Shown here: positions 35,601 to 40,820 of the stretch, piece after piece
Numbering within the stretch: position 1 is the first letter of the stretch
Layout: every line of letters begins with the position of its first letter
DNA from: Siphonodentalium dalli
Taxonomy: Eukaryota; Mollusca; Scaphopoda; Gadilida; Siphonodentaliidae
Length of the DNA: 64,000 bases
NCBI GenBank assembly: GCA_032622095.1
Contig: CP136064.1
Span: forward strand, 248,281,827 to 248,345,826
Direction of reading: 5' to 3'
Program-made: the position numbers and the translations under genes
The notes under the pieces: generated by a model
The model's database searches: none
Seen by the model: the letters and a program-made list of their open reading frames with translations, nothing else
What the model was told of the DNA's origin: nothing

Positions 35601-36842
35601 GTAAAATAATGATATGACCTTTTGCTGTTTCGTGCAGAGTGACGGGTTTCCCTTTGTACTGTCCGCGATCGGGTTTCGGGTTTCCACGTACGTATACAAT
35701 GTTTTCGGACAAGATCGTTCACATCACAGAATTAAAAACCCACTTGCCAAAAATTCATGCTTCCAGTCTCTATTTGGGGTCAAAAAATGTTTAGCCAAAA
35801 GTTTAGCCAAATGAAATTTGTATTAGCCAAATTCGAAAAAGATTAGCCATTGGCTAATTTGGCTACCGACAGCGCGAACACTGTTGGAGACTATAGATAC
35901 ATCCCAGAAGATGAGGCTGTGCGGGATAGCATCACTAAATTCACCCTCTGGGGATCTCATTCTGCATATGACAGACAAACTATTTGCAGACTTGATAAAA
36001 ACGTGTGCTTTACAGGATGATGCCATGAAGAATAAAGCCAACAAACTGATGTTCCCCGAGTCAGAAGGAATGGCACCTCCCTTAGCAATGGTGAGTATGC
36101 TACTCAGAGTTTCCACTTAAAATAAATAGAGGATATGAAACTCGACAGTAAAACTGACCTGGTAATATATGGGTAGATCTCTGGATGTAAATTTAATAAA
36201 GGTTGGGTGATATCTGAGTTTTGTTTTACTTATTCAGAATCCAATTATTGAATAAGTTTAGATAAGTGTGAGTGATAGATACATGTAAAATCACGGTTTC
36301 CGACTTTCCGCTAGTACTGCTCAACGTCCGTAGAGCAGCCTCATTCCCCCTTGTTGATGGTGATCAGTTTGAAACATACATATACCTAAAGTCAATCGCA
36401 ATCTATCATAAAAAAAATCCCATTAAAAACGCCAGTGCATGGTTAACAGAACCCTGGTCATAAATTGCGTCAACTGAGCACAATATGTTAAAGCGTAAGA
36501 AACCTACTTTTCTCGTTAGTAGGGTGGATATCTAGGACTTGTTAATTGGAGGATTATAAATAGTTATTCCTATTATTGGAACGACTCAGATTTTTTCCAA
36601 ACATTAGCTGCGATCAGTTGAGATATACTAGGTTGTACAGTTTGAGTCAATATTTAAAATATATTGACTTGTCGTAACTAGGAATGACCTGGTACCATGT
36701 CTGCAATTCATTTTTGCCTGACATTTTTATTTTTGCTGGATTTCAGCCCACATCTAAGAAGAGAGGACACGATGGCGATGGTGGAACTAGTCCGAAAAAG
36801 AAGACCTCACATGATACATCTTCTCCACCGGGTTCTCCATGA
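2549..36842 (+). CDS. CHEK2: CHEK2 (checkpoint kinase 2), spliced gene, 5' end missing
   Basis: Nuclear Ser/Thr kinase that, in animals, is phosphorylated by ATM after DNA double-strand breaks, dimerises through its FHA domain and phosphorylates targets such as p53 and CDC25. Fifteen exons join in phase to 433 residues plus a split first codon. Visible order: FHA remainder (residues 1 to about 95; SLGRG Arg10, YSKVHF, NGTFING), kinase domain (about 110-375), basic tail (about 400-433). Kinase signatures are LGRGACGAV (loop), YAVK (Lys138), HRDLKPEN (Asp237), DFG (Asp258), [10 protein letters not shown] and DCWSLGV. Numbering is about 110 lower than human CHK2, so the missing N-terminus is roughly 110 residues (SQ/TQ cluster and first FHA strand), as expected for a family of about 540 residues. 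Introns run from 259 bp to 9.0 kb and are full of transposons. The identity is very secure; only the 5' exon(s) and UTR limits are unknown. Confidence 0.96.
2860..3000. repeat. Foldback repeat in CHEK2 intron
   Basis: Two arms (about 2870-2935 and 2938-2995) pair as an imperfect hairpin: TTATTTTATACGTAATTTAT against ATAAATTCCGTATAAAATAG, and CTCGTCCACTAAATTC against GAATTTAGTGAACTCG. Confidence 0.65.
3020..3930. other. CHEK2 intron 1 interior, nothing recognised
   Basis: No exon, RNA gene or known repeat recognised between the foldback at 2860-3000 and the hairpin repeats from about 3940. Confidence 0.4.
3940..4165. mobile_element. Hairpin MITE copy, degraded
   Basis: Carries the GCATATATAAGAGAA / TCTCTTATATATGCGAGG hairpin twice and ends like family C (TTTCAGGAAACTCCAGTC then GGTTAA). 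The left end is decayed. It lies between two FHA exons. Confidence 0.6.
4631..4709 (+). CDS. CHEK2: CHEK2 exon, FHA domain part 2
   Basis: Acceptor TCTTTTTCAG ends at 4630 and donor GTAAGG starts at 4710. The exon encodes [18 protein letters not shown] then TFINGEKV, including the FHA core NGTFING loop whose Asn (human Asn166) contacts phosphothreonine peptides. Phase 0 in, phase 1 out. Confidence 0.93.
5228..5621. mobile_element. TTAA-flanked MITE, family A
   Basis: Flanked by TTAA at 5224-5227 and 5622-5625. Ends are CCCTTTACCCAACA and TGTTGGGTAAAGTG. CCC-starting ends plus a TTAA target duplication are typical of piggyBac-type elements. Inside are two copies of a perfect-looking hairpin built on CCAATGCATTCTCTTATATA, GCGAGGCGACC and its inverse. 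A near-twin is at 26315-26696. Confidence 0.8.
5784..5849 (+). CDS. CHEK2: CHEK2 exon, FHA domain part 3
   Basis: Acceptor TTTTTTTCTAAG ends at 5783 and donor GTAAGA starts at 5850. The split Gly codon is completed, then [20 protein letters not shown] follows. This matches the CHK2 segment that reads GKGKRRPLNNNSEIAL in human. Phase 1 in and out. Confidence 0.92.
6109..6199 (+). CDS. CHEK2: CHEK2 exon, end of FHA and start of kinase
   Basis: Acceptor TTTTCTGCAG ends at 6108 and donor GTTAGT starts at 6200. It encodes [19 protein letters not shown], then [11 protein letters not shown], covering the last FHA strand, the linker and the first kinase beta strand. Phase 1 in, phase 2 out. A 5.3 kb minisatellite starts only 11 bases after the donor, inside the intron. 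Confidence 0.92.
6211..11474 (+). repeat. 5.3 kb minisatellite, about 44 bp units, CHEK2 intron 4
   Basis: Roughly 120 head-to-tail copies of a unit reading AACTTAATTGAACAACATGA, then ATTTGTAGAATGGCTCGG and ATATCT (44 bp). A 41 bp form lacks one AAC. Variation is patterned: GTAGAATGG or GTATAATGG, CTCGG or CACGG, AACTTAA or AATTTAA. A 30 bp truncated unit (CACGGTGAACAAC) recurs at 7375, 9401, 9959 and 10738 and marks a higher-order repeat of 558 bp. Most units carry GATATC. The unit length is not a multiple of three and no frame stays open. It begins 11 bases inside the intron. Confidence 0.97.
11533..11728. mobile_element. MITE, family C, diverged
   Basis: TTAA at 11529-11532 and 11729-11732. 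It has the family C markers GAGCTTCCTGAAATTTTG and GCTGCTCCATCATGG and two shortened copies of the shared hairpin. It sits directly after the minisatellite. Confidence 0.65.
11878..13015 (+). repeat. Tandem repeat block, 160-161 bp units
   Basis: At least six units spaced 160-161 bp (TTCGAAAACC at about 12141, 12301, 12462, 12622, 12783, 12944). Each holds AACTTCAACAAACGTTATCC, GATTTGATTGAAATTTGG and GAGTTATGGCCCTTAA. No frame is open across units; the short ORFs here are not genes. It resembles other families in the window that share the ATCCGATTTGATTGAAA wording. Confidence 0.85.
13275..13432. mobile_element. Foldback MITE
   Basis: Arms GAATACCTACAGTTTTTGTT and AACAAAAAACTGTAGGTATT are inverse copies, and the inversion continues through GTGTCTGGAAAG / CTTTCCAGACAC. 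The loop is about 50 bases. Confidence 0.75.
13461..14536. mobile_element. hAT-like element with perfect 8 bp target duplication
   Basis: Flanked by ATCAGGAC at 13453-13460 and 14537-14544. Ends CAGACCTGTTAAGTT and (inverse) AACTTAACAGCTCTG. CAG-type ends with an 8 bp duplication fit hAT. Inner AATCCGTGAG / CTCACGGA motifs are also inverted. No transposase seen; non-autonomous. A related left end occurs at about 37438. Confidence 0.85.
14642..14920 (+). repeat. Tandem duplication of about 112 bp
   Basis: The block GTTTGTTTTCCTCTTCC ... CCACAAAAGTTT at 14642-14752 is repeated at 14808-14920 with few changes, separated by about 55 bp of AT-rich sequence. Confidence 0.85.
14970..15095. repeat. 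Inverted repeat just upstream of a CHEK2 exon
   Basis: TTATACAATGTTGTGTA (about 14976) is inverted as TACACAACATTGTATAA (about 15075). It may be a short foldback MITE; it ends about 80 bases before the exon at 15178. Confidence 0.65.
15178..15286 (+). CDS. CHEK2: CHEK2 exon, kinase glycine loop and catalytic lysine
   Basis: Acceptor AAATTTCAG ends at 15177 and donor GTGAGT starts at 15287. The split Arg codon (AG+G) completes LGRGACGAV, the ATP-binding loop. [11 protein letters not shown] carries the ATP-anchoring Lys (human Lys249). The exon ends VGGRHKV in phase 0. It lies 9.0 kb downstream of the previous exon, across the minisatellite. Confidence 0.95.
15360..15940. other. CHEK2 intron sequence, nothing recognised
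   Basis: No exon, RNA gene or repeat family recognised. Confidence 0.4.
15987..17953. mobile_element. Inverted-repeat element of about 2 kb
   Basis: Left end GGCCTAACAAAAATATACGT, then TTGTTTCCGCTAAC; right end GTTAGCGGAAACAAACGTC, then TTTTTTGTTTAGGCC. It is inserted in a relic with the AGCCAAATGAAA / GGCCAATTTGGCC wording of the hAT at 34368. A second, shorter inverted pair with related ends lies inside (16756-17112). No transposase recognised. Confidence 0.65.
16756..17112. mobile_element. Nested inverted-repeat element
   Basis: GGCCAAAACAAAATATATGT, then GTTTGGGGTC at the left; GACCCCAAACACAGG, then ATTTTGTTTGGCC at the right. It is also bounded by CTACCTACCCTA motifs. Confidence 0.6.
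18244..18297 (+). CDS. CHEK2: CHEK2 exon, kinase helix C
   Basis: Small 54 bp exon, 18 codons: [18 protein letters not shown]. The Glu in GEVRIL is the helix C glutamate that pairs with the catalytic lysine. Acceptor TTGTAG ends at 18243 and donor GTGAGT starts at 18298; phase 0 both sides. A hairpin-bearing MITE fragment begins within about 15 bases of the donor. Confidence 0.92.
18305..18420. mobile_element. MITE, family C, fragment
   Basis: Contains GGAGCTTCCTGAAATTTTGC and the hairpin GCATTTTCTTATATATAGGG with its inverse. It begins about 8 bases after the splice donor of the helix C exon and has lost its right end. Confidence 0.6.
18420..18790 (+). repeat. Degenerate tandem repeat, 'GATAACTTTAGTT' family
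   Basis: Two loose units of about 130 bp (TTTGGTTTCCAGGTGATAAC and TTGGTTTCAGGGTGATAGC), followed by a short duplicated ATCCAATGAATTTTGCAT segment. No coding content. Confidence 0.55.
18970..19915 (+). repeat. Dispersed repeat, 'GTCCCCCGAAA' family
   Basis: Starts TTGTCCCCCGAAATTTTC, passes a CCGTCCGTGCATACG-like tract, then units with TAACTCCAGTAATGATCATC and GGTTTCCGGATGATAACTCA, and ends TCGGGGGACATTGTGGTC, then GACCTTTTATTAT. Close relatives are at 29871-30690 and 24715-25250. All short ORFs here are shadows. Confidence 0.75.
20046..20110 (+). CDS. CHEK2: CHEK2 exon, kinase hinge region
   Basis: Acceptor CTCTTTCAG ends at 20045 and donor GTAAGT starts at 20111. It encodes [20 protein letters not shown] plus Glu and a split Leu, the strand leading into the ATP-site hinge. 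Phase 0 in, phase 2 out. Confidence 0.93.
20945..22880 (+). repeat. Dispersed repeat of tandem ~170 bp units
   Basis: Opens with CATCCATCCATCCGTCCGTC, then repeated units with CATCTTCTCAAGAACCAT and CCTTGGGTGACTGGGATTC. It closes with CAGTCTTTACAGTCTGGTGA and CATTGACTGTCTTG, as does 1-365. The ORF at 22448-22780 is made of this repeat and is not a gene. Confidence 0.7.
23200..23580. mobile_element. Foldback element, 'GAGGTCCCCAGAGGGTGAA' family
   Basis: Two hairpins, one at each end, each made of GAATGAGGTCCC...GGTGAATTTGGTGATGC and its inverse, joined by about 180 bp with GGCGACTAATGGTTGA. The left arm is diverged. It ends about 135 bases before the hinge exon at 23718. Confidence 0.7.
23718..23817 (+). 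CDS. CHEK2: CHEK2 exon, hinge to helix E
   Basis: Acceptor GTCTTCAG ends at 23717 and donor GTTAGA starts at 23818. The split Leu is completed, then [20 protein letters not shown] and [13 protein letters not shown]. The VEGGELFD hinge and the YQM helix are typical of CHK2. Phase 2 in, phase 0 out. Confidence 0.94.
23862..24095. mobile_element. TTAA-flanked MITE, family B
   Basis: TTAA at 23858-23861 and 24096-24099. Ends CCCTTTGAGTGCCAGG and (inverse) GCACTCAAAGGG. One copy of the CCAATGCATTCTCTTATATA hairpin. It starts only about 40 bases after the donor of the hinge exon. Confidence 0.82.
24282..24521. mobile_element. TTAA-flanked MITE, family B, second copy
   Basis: TTAA at 24278-24281 and 24522-24525. 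Same ends and hairpin as the copy 190 bp upstream, and in the same orientation. Confidence 0.82.
24715..25250 (+). repeat. Dispersed repeat, 'GTCCCC' family, shorter copy
   Basis: Starts ATTGTCCCCTGAAAAATTTC and ends TCGGGGGACTTGGGGTCTGC, then GACCTTTTATTA. Inside are two units with TTGAACAATATTCAACAGAA or TTGAGCAATATTCAACAGAA, each then ATTTCTTGATATTTGGCA, about 155 bp apart. Confidence 0.7.
25279..25317 (+). CDS. CHEK2: CHEK2 micro-exon, catalytic loop HRD
   Basis: A 39 bp exon encoding [13 protein letters not shown]. The Asp of HRD is the catalytic base (human Asp347). Acceptor TTTTTCAG ends at 25278 and donor GTAATT starts at 25318; phase 0 both sides. The intron splits HRDLK from PEN, so the catalytic loop depends on correct splicing of two small exons. 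Confidence 0.94.
25350..25606. mobile_element. MITE, family C
   Basis: TTAA at 25346-25349 and 25607-25610. Starts CCCTTTCATGA and holds the family C AAATTTCAGGAAGCTCC segment inverted near the right end. Two diverged copies of the hairpin. It lies about 30 bases after the HRD micro-exon. Confidence 0.7.
26149..26196 (+). CDS. CHEK2: CHEK2 exon, PEN segment
   Basis: A 48 bp exon, 16 codons: [16 protein letters not shown]. Asn of PEN binds magnesium. Acceptor ATTTTCAG ends at 26148 and donor GTGAGT starts at 26197. Phase 0 both sides. Confidence 0.94.
26315..26696. mobile_element. TTAA-flanked MITE, family A, second copy
   Basis: TTAA at 26311-26314 and 26697-26700. Ends CCCTTTACCCAACA and TGTTGGGTAAAGGG are exact inverses. 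The body is almost the same as 5228-5621, including both hairpins and the ATGATATCCATAT segment, which suggests recent movement. Confidence 0.85.
26953..27201. mobile_element. TA-flanked foldback MITE, long arms
   Basis: Flanked by TA at 26951-26952 and 27202-27203. Arms of about 110 bp start CAGTAATGCCCTAAGTAATC and pair nearly perfectly; one short segment (GTGAAATATGGCTTGTTGCC) is extra in the middle. TA target sites and CAGT ends fit Tc1/mariner-type MITEs. The short ORF through it is a shadow. Confidence 0.85.
27205..27700. repeat. Inverted pair around 27355-27505
   Basis: GGTGGGGAATCACGTTGG, then GAGTACCACGC at 27210-27240 is inverted as GCGTGGTACTCATCAACTC ... TTGATTCCCCACC at 27647-27688. 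An element or an inverted duplication; the 63-codon minus-strand ORF at 27586-27777 overlaps it and is not recognised. Confidence 0.5.
27355..27505. repeat. Short inverted repeat
   Basis: CATTCTGACTAAAGTTTCCA (about 27387) pairs with GACAACTTTGGTCAGAATG (about 27458). Flanked by CAAACTAGTGAGT-like inverse wording (CTCACTAGTTTG / CAACTGTGAGTTTG). Confidence 0.6.
28805..28990. mobile_element. MITE, family C, right end lost
   Basis: Begins after TTAA at 28801-28804 with CCCTTCCATGACTG and GCTTCCTGACATTTTGCG. The right end is replaced by the foldback element that starts at about 28998. Confidence 0.65.
28998..29392. mobile_element. Foldback element, GAGGTCCCC family, truncated on the right
   Basis: Starts AAGCCTGAGTTTAGTGTGCC and holds the left hairpin complete. 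The right hairpin stops after its first arm, about 90 bases before the activation-loop exon. It is inserted in the tail of a family C MITE. Confidence 0.75.
29482..29645 (+). CDS. CHEK2: CHEK2 exon, DFG, activation loop and APE
   Basis: Largest exon. Acceptor TTTACAG ends at 29481 and donor GTATGA starts at 29646. It encodes VTDFGLSKF, then [17 protein letters not shown] and [13 protein letters not shown]. The DFG Asp and both activation-loop threonines that correspond to human Thr383 and Thr387 are kept (KT-FCG-T). Phase 0 in, phase 2 out. The last ~70 bp and the donor are partly duplicated just downstream in the intron (about 29690-29785). Confidence 0.95.
29690..29785 (+). repeat. Partial duplicate of the activation-loop exon end and donor
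   Basis: GGGAACGGGTGCACAAAGG, then CTGCTGGAGACTC and CTCTATATATG|GTATGATTCT repeat the last ~70 bp of the exon at 29482-29645 plus its donor and 20 bp of intron. Two short deletions and substitutions break the reading frame. It is a decayed exon fragment in the intron with an intact GT donor at 29762. Confidence 0.85.
29871..30690 (+). repeat. Dispersed repeat, 'GTCCCCCGAAA' family
   Basis: Opens with a short hairpin CCCCCGAAAAATTCATTTTC then GGGGG, followed by CGTCCGTCTGTC and TAACTCCAGTAATGATAATC. Ends TCGGGGGACACTGTGGTCAG, then CCGACCTTTTATTAT. Very similar to 18970-19915. Confidence 0.75.
30690..31390. other. CHEK2 intron interior, nothing recognised
   Basis: AT-rich, with ACATAACATAACTTTA simple-sequence tract near 30750. 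No exon or repeat family seen. Confidence 0.4.
31392..31507 (+). CDS. CHEK2: CHEK2 exon, kinase C-lobe
   Basis: Acceptor AATCCACAG ends at 31391 and donor GTAAGT starts at 31508. The split Cys codon is completed, then [20 protein letters not shown] followed by [18 protein letters not shown]. The GYPPFS motif is standard for CAMK-group kinases. Phase 2 in, phase 1 out. Confidence 0.95.
32196..32460 (+). repeat. 43 bp tandem repeat with a CRE-like site
   Basis: Six to seven units of GCAGTGATGAATGTAAATTA, then CGTCATGCACCCTAAAGTGG and GCA. Spacing is 43 bp (for example 32198 to 32241). Most units contain TTACGTCA, which matches a CREB/ATF half-palindrome. It lies in the intron before the last kinase exon. 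Confidence 0.88.
32626..32711 (+). CDS. CHEK2: CHEK2 exon, end of kinase domain
   Basis: Acceptor TCTTGCAG ends at 32625 and donor GTATCA starts at 32712. It encodes [16 protein letters not shown], then [13 protein letters not shown]. The Arg before [11 protein letters not shown] is the conserved subdomain XI arginine, and HPWF closes the kinase fold. Phase 1 in, phase 0 out. Confidence 0.95.
32797..32937. repeat. Inverted-repeat MITE
   Basis: AATATGTAGCTAGTGTCG, then AAACTGTTTATGTCC at the left is inverted as GGACATAAACAAGCGACA, then TAGCTACATATT at the right. Confidence 0.7.
33000..34060. other. CHEK2 intron interior, nothing recognised
   Basis: No exon. Only a short local repeat of AACCTAATAAAGCTACGTTG-like wording at 33298-33352. 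Confidence 0.4.
34368..35883. mobile_element. hAT-like element, perfect 8 bp target duplication
   Basis: Flanked by TTGGAGAC at 34360-34367 and 35884-35891. Ends CAGTGTTCGCGCTGGACC and (inverse) GACAGCGCGAACACTG. Near both ends are repeated AGCCAAATGAAA and GGCTAATTTGGCTA motifs. It carries a run of about 20 G near 34660 and a second hAT inside. No transposase seen. Confidence 0.88.
35015..35556. mobile_element. hAT-like MITE nested in the previous hAT
   Basis: Flanked by CCCGTGAG at 35007-35014 and 35557-35564. Ends CAGGGTTCGCGCTG and CAGCGCGGACCCTG. Ends and inner TTTGGCAAA motifs resemble those of the host hAT (AGCCAAATG), so the two families appear related. Confidence 0.88.
36016..36090 (+). 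CDS. CHEK2: CHEK2 exon, C-terminal extension
   Basis: A 75 bp exon encoding [18 protein letters not shown], then MAPPLAM. Its DDAMKNKA start aligns with the human DEDMKRKF that follows HPWLQ. Acceptor GCTTTACAG ends at 36015 and donor GTGAGT starts at 36091. The 3' end of a foldback MITE lies only about 20 bases upstream, so the acceptor tract abuts transposon sequence. Confidence 0.88.
36747..36842 (+). CDS. CHEK2: CHEK2 last exon, basic tail and stop
   Basis: Acceptor GATTTCAG ends at 36746. Encodes [20 protein letters not shown], then [11 protein letters not shown] and a TGA stop at 36840-36842. The two basic clusters KKR and KKK about ten residues apart look like a bipartite nuclear localisation signal, in the same place as the basic cluster of human CHK2. 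One SP and one TSP motif are visible. Phase 0 in. Confidence 0.9.
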   Translation, partial: PTSKKRGHDGDGGTSPKKKTSHDTSSPPGSP

Positions 36843-37709
36843 TAGAAGTCGAAGGTTTTATGATGGCCAAGAATGCACATTATTTGAGGAGATGGCAAAA
36901 CACATCTTTATATATCGGTTGCATCCTTCGGTGTTCTTTAAAATTATTTTGCTATCTTGAAGGCTGGCAGTTTGGAAAAAAATACAGTGGTCTAGAAACA
37001 ATTCCTTCTGCAATGTTAATATCACTTGTATATATTTTTCCGTCTTTAATCTTGATAAAGCATAAATTAATTAAATCTGGACATGTTTATAGTGAAGGAT
37101 CACCTTTTTTCGAAGCACTGAGGTGGAGTTTTCTCCAAGAATTTTTTTTTAAATCCAATACATTGAGAGCGAATTTAGGGCTGGGGTCTCAGTCAGTATA
37201 TTGAATTTTACTGAGAGGTCAATTTGATTAATTTCTTCAAATTAACTTTGGAAATTTTTATATTTGCATGGCCATGGAAATGCTTATAAATCATAGTCAG
37301 ATATCTTTTGGTTCAATGGATTATGCTTATCCTGCTTGAAATGAGATTTACTGGTATCACTCAAATTCATAGAAAATCCATGTGAAATTTTTTTAGTCAA
37401 TTTTACCCTAATCCAAACTGCACCGATAATGCATCCCAGATCTGTTAAGTTTATAAAATGGCAATCTGGAAGATTTTTGCGGGCCTATGCTCAAATATGC
37501 TCATGTTCCAAAAAATTTGTGCATAAAATGGACTGTGTGGCATCACAGTTTTGAGTTTCAAACTTTCTGTTTCAGAACGTTCATACGGAAAACACGAGAC
37601 CAGTATAATCTCCTGTTTTGCCCGTGAGTCTCCCAATTTAATGCCTGAAAAACCCATGCTCCAGCAACCTCCATATAATCTCATGGTTTGGGTTAATGCA
37701 GGTAATAAA
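36843..37709 (+). other. Possible CHEK2 3' UTR with poly(A) signal candidates
   Basis: No coding potential after the stop. Candidate signals are ATTAAA at 37070-37075 and AATAAA at 37704-37709. Which one is used, if either, cannot be decided without transcript data. From about 37430 the sequence resembles the left end of the hAT element at 13461 (AGATCTGTTAAGTT, then TTTTTGCGGG), so the UTR may end earlier. Confidence 0.35.
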
Positions 37710-37779
37710 GATAAAGATGCTACATAAGAAACGCTCTTTATTGCTCCTATTTGCCGCTTTAAGTCATCTTGAGGTCAAC

Positions 37780-38110
37780 AGAATCTATCTCATTATACAC
37801 TACGGGTCAATTTATCCCTGTGTTTCAATTTTCACTGACCAGAGTGCAACCATTTTGGGTATATAATTAATTATTTAATTTAATTAATTATTAGTGCCCT
37901 TTTAAGACATCAGATATCAACAGCACCCAATTCAGACTGCATAATCCATAGTGAAATATTCAATAGCATGAATTGTCATAACTTCAGTTACGGGCAGCCT
38001 ATCACAAAAATCTTTTCGGCAACATGCTCAGTGGATTAGCGGCCATCGATAATGACTGAGAAAAGCTAAACCGTGTGTAATCCTTCAATGTTGCACCAGC
38101 AAAACTCCCA
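37780..38110. repeat. Dispersed repeat, paired inverted with 49160-49280
   Basis: Contains GAATTGTCATAACTTCAGTT, then TATCACAAAAATCTTTTC; the inverse occurs at 49220-49265. The CACTGACCAGAGTGCAAC...TTTTGGGTATATA segment also occurs at 49592-49625. Confidence 0.6.
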
Positions 38111-38337
38111 TCATGTAAGGGTTAACATCTCTGATGTATACACTGAAACATCATTACTTGTAATTCAAGTTGAATATTTGTCGCTGAAGCACGCATTCTG
38201 ATTGGGCGAGAGCTAACTTCCGTTTTTGATTCGCCAGCATCAGCCGCTGACCGCAGATCAAATTTTGAATGCAGCATGGTCTCACTGACAGTGCAGTGAT
38301 ATATTACCGCGCTGCCAGGAGTCAACCGGAACGTTAT

Positions 38338-38945
38338 TATACCCCCCACAACGAAGTTAGGGGGGGTATACTGGAGTCAGCTCGTCCGTCCGTCATCCGT
38401 CCGTAGACACAAATTTACCGGAGTTTTTCTCAGTCGTTTTTTGATCAATTTCCGTGAAACTTGGCACAGACATCAACCACAATGGGAACCTGTGCACCTG
38501 CGATTATGACGTCTGTCGGACTTTTTTTGGTGGAGTTATCCCCCCTTTTTCGACTTAGAAAATTTTCGCAACATGTATACTTTTGTCCGAGCTTTTATTC
38601 CTACATTTTTTGGTCAATTTTTTTAAAACGTGACTGGCACAGATATTTAGTACCATGGGAACTTGTGGACCTGCGATTATGACGTCTGTCCGAAATTTTT
38701 TGTGTGGAGTTATTCCCCTTTTTCGACTTAGAAATTTTTTCGCAACATACATAATTTTGTCTAAGCTTTTATTCCTACATTTTTCGGTCAATAGGTTTAA
38801 GATTAGGGTTATGGTTGTACACCTGCAATGGAAACTGTTAATTTATTATTTTAACTAAATGTTTACTGACATGTGAAACATCTTAGTATTTTTAAAACAG
38901 GGGGGTATCCGTAGTCCCATTGGGACAGTCACACCTCTAGTATAC
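38338..38945 (+). repeat. Dispersed repeat, 'TATACCCCCC' family
   Basis: Opens with a hairpin TATACCCCCCACAACG ... GGGGGGGTATAC, then CGTCCGTCCGTCATCCGTCC and two units of about 180 bp with GATTATGACGTCTGTC and TTTTTCGACTTAGAA. Ends GGGGGGTATCCGTAGTCCC. A relative is at 61483-62170. Confidence 0.75.
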
Positions 38946-39129
38946 TATAGATACGTTTAATAGGAAGTTGTTCTGGTGCTGTTTCGAGTTACCACAAGGA
39001 ACATGCCTAGAGATTTGATCACCAAAAAAACGATAGAATTCAATGTCTATAACTACTTTTTTCTTGCAGTTTCATTTGATATTTTTGGCAGATTGAATTG
39101 TAGTGGAGATATACATACCATGCTTCATT

Positions 39130-39222
39130 ATATCAGGAATTTGAGCATGAAAATAGTTTGTGAACTTGGCATCAAGCTGGCTCGTTCACAAACTGTTTTC
39201 ATGCTCAAATTACCGATTATCT
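39130..39222. repeat. Short hairpin
   Basis: AATTTGAGCATGAAAATAGT, then TTGTGAAC at 39138 pairs with GTTCACAAACTGTTTTCATG, then CTCAAATT ending at 39212. Loop about 20 bases. Confidence 0.7.
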
Positions 39223-39343
39223 GACTCAACAGAGTATGTTTATCTCCTAAATATGTTTCTGTTATCAAACGAAACTGTACTTGTCAGCAGTGATAGGGAG
39301 AGCACTTAAATTGGCTTTATCTCTCCACAAAATCACTGCTTAA

Positions 39344-39583
39344 CCCTTTCATGATGGGAGCTTCCTGAAATTTTGCGAAAACCCTGTGCCAATTCATTCT
39401 CTTATATATTAGTCTCCCATAGGGAGCCTCGCATATATAAGAGAATGAATTGGCCTAACAATAGTTAACTTGACTTTGTAAGCCAGTGCATTGTCTTATA
39501 TATGTGAGGCATCGCATATATAAGAGAATGCATTGGCACATGATCTTTAATGCTGCACCAGCGCAGCTCCCATCATAAAAGGG
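39344..39583. mobile_element. TTAA-flanked MITE, family C, well preserved
   Basis: TTAA at 39340-39343 and 39584-39587. Ends CCCTTTCATGATGGGAGC and GCTCCCATCATAAAAGGG are inverses with one mismatch. Two copies of the shared hairpin inside. It is the best reference copy for the family. Confidence 0.82.
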
Positions 39584-40289
39584 TTAACCAACTGCTTGTA
39601 AATTTTACTTGTGCATTATATAGCAAAGTAATATTGTTTCCTTTTTGTTTCATCTGCTCATTGTCTCTGATTAAATGTTTCACTTTATTCGATATAGCCC
39701 CGGACCATTTTTCCAAACAAGAGTTATTGTGACTTAATTCACAATATTCATCTTCTCTCTTATTTGTGGTGCTTTTGATATGCCAAATAATTTTTGGCTG
39801 AGTTTTTTTTTAAAACACTTGATCTATGGTTTGGTAAGATCAGTAAGTGGACGGGTATCTACAAAGGGTTATAACTTGATTTTTGTCCAGTTGTGGATTG
39901 CTAAAGAATTGTCACCATATAAAGTATTAAAGCTATATGCACAACTAGTGATATAGGAATATTTCCTCTGATGTTTCTGAAAATTGCCCAATCACCATGT
40001 GGATTATCGTGATTTTACTGTGTATTATGAACATACATTCTCGGACTTATTAAATGAATAGACATGCTTTGAGTGATGTAGACAAGTTAAAGTTGGTTTT
40101 ATACTTCATTGCTGAATCGAGGTATAAGCTGTTGGCCAATGAATCCGTGTCATTTTATTGAAAAATAGAGACATGTGTACAAAATAGTTATTTTTTGCAT
40201 AAGCAATGACCTACAGTTAAAACACTTAACCATTCGACATATGTTCCGGTTGGATCTTCTGACAGTGTACAGTGCTAATTTATTGCTAA

Positions 40290-40820
40290 CTAGCTGAAAT
40301 ACCGTCGGAAGGGCCTGCCTTTGTGTGTTAGGAGCCTGCGGCAAAAGATCCTACTCTTTTTATATAATATATATATGCTACTTCAATATAACTTCGTGAA
40401 AATAGGTTCATATTGAACCTGAATATTGACATTGATTCATATTGGACTTATATGATTCTGGAATAAGCCCATAGTGGACTTATACCCGTTATTCTGTTGG
40501 ATGGTGCGGCCCACAGTGAAAACACATTATAAAGAGCCTACATCTGGTGCTGCAACATATCCTCATGCAAATAGGTTCATATTGGACCTAAATATTCGCA
40601 TAGGTTCACATTGGACTTATTTGATTCTAAATTAAGCCCATAGTGAGTAAACAAATAATTTTATTTTATTTTTGTAAATTACCACTTTAAAAAACTAACG
40701 CCATTATAACCTCCAGCAGGGTACCCCGAGTCACCACACCAAATTTGGTTGAAATCAATCCAGCGGTCTGGGATAAAATTCCGAACAGACAGTTCTTACT
40801 CTTTTATATATATATAGATG
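40290..40820 (+). repeat. Dispersed repeat ending in a GACAGACAG-type tail
   Basis: Bounded by GATCCTACTCTTTTTATATA and GTTCTTACTCTTTTATATAT. Includes AAATAGGTTCATATTG units and GTCACCACACCAAATTTGGT, wording shared with 48260-48470. Confidence 0.65.

Larger units (their letters stand above)
34070..35993. mobile_element. Foldback element, GAGGTCCCC family, split by a hAT
   Basis: Left part 34070-34367, right part 35884-35993. The right part finishes TCTGCATATGACAGACAAAC and TATTTGCAGACTTG, inverse of the left end. The two parts rejoin across one copy of TTGGAGAC, the target duplication of the inserted hAT (34368-35883). Confidence 0.8.
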
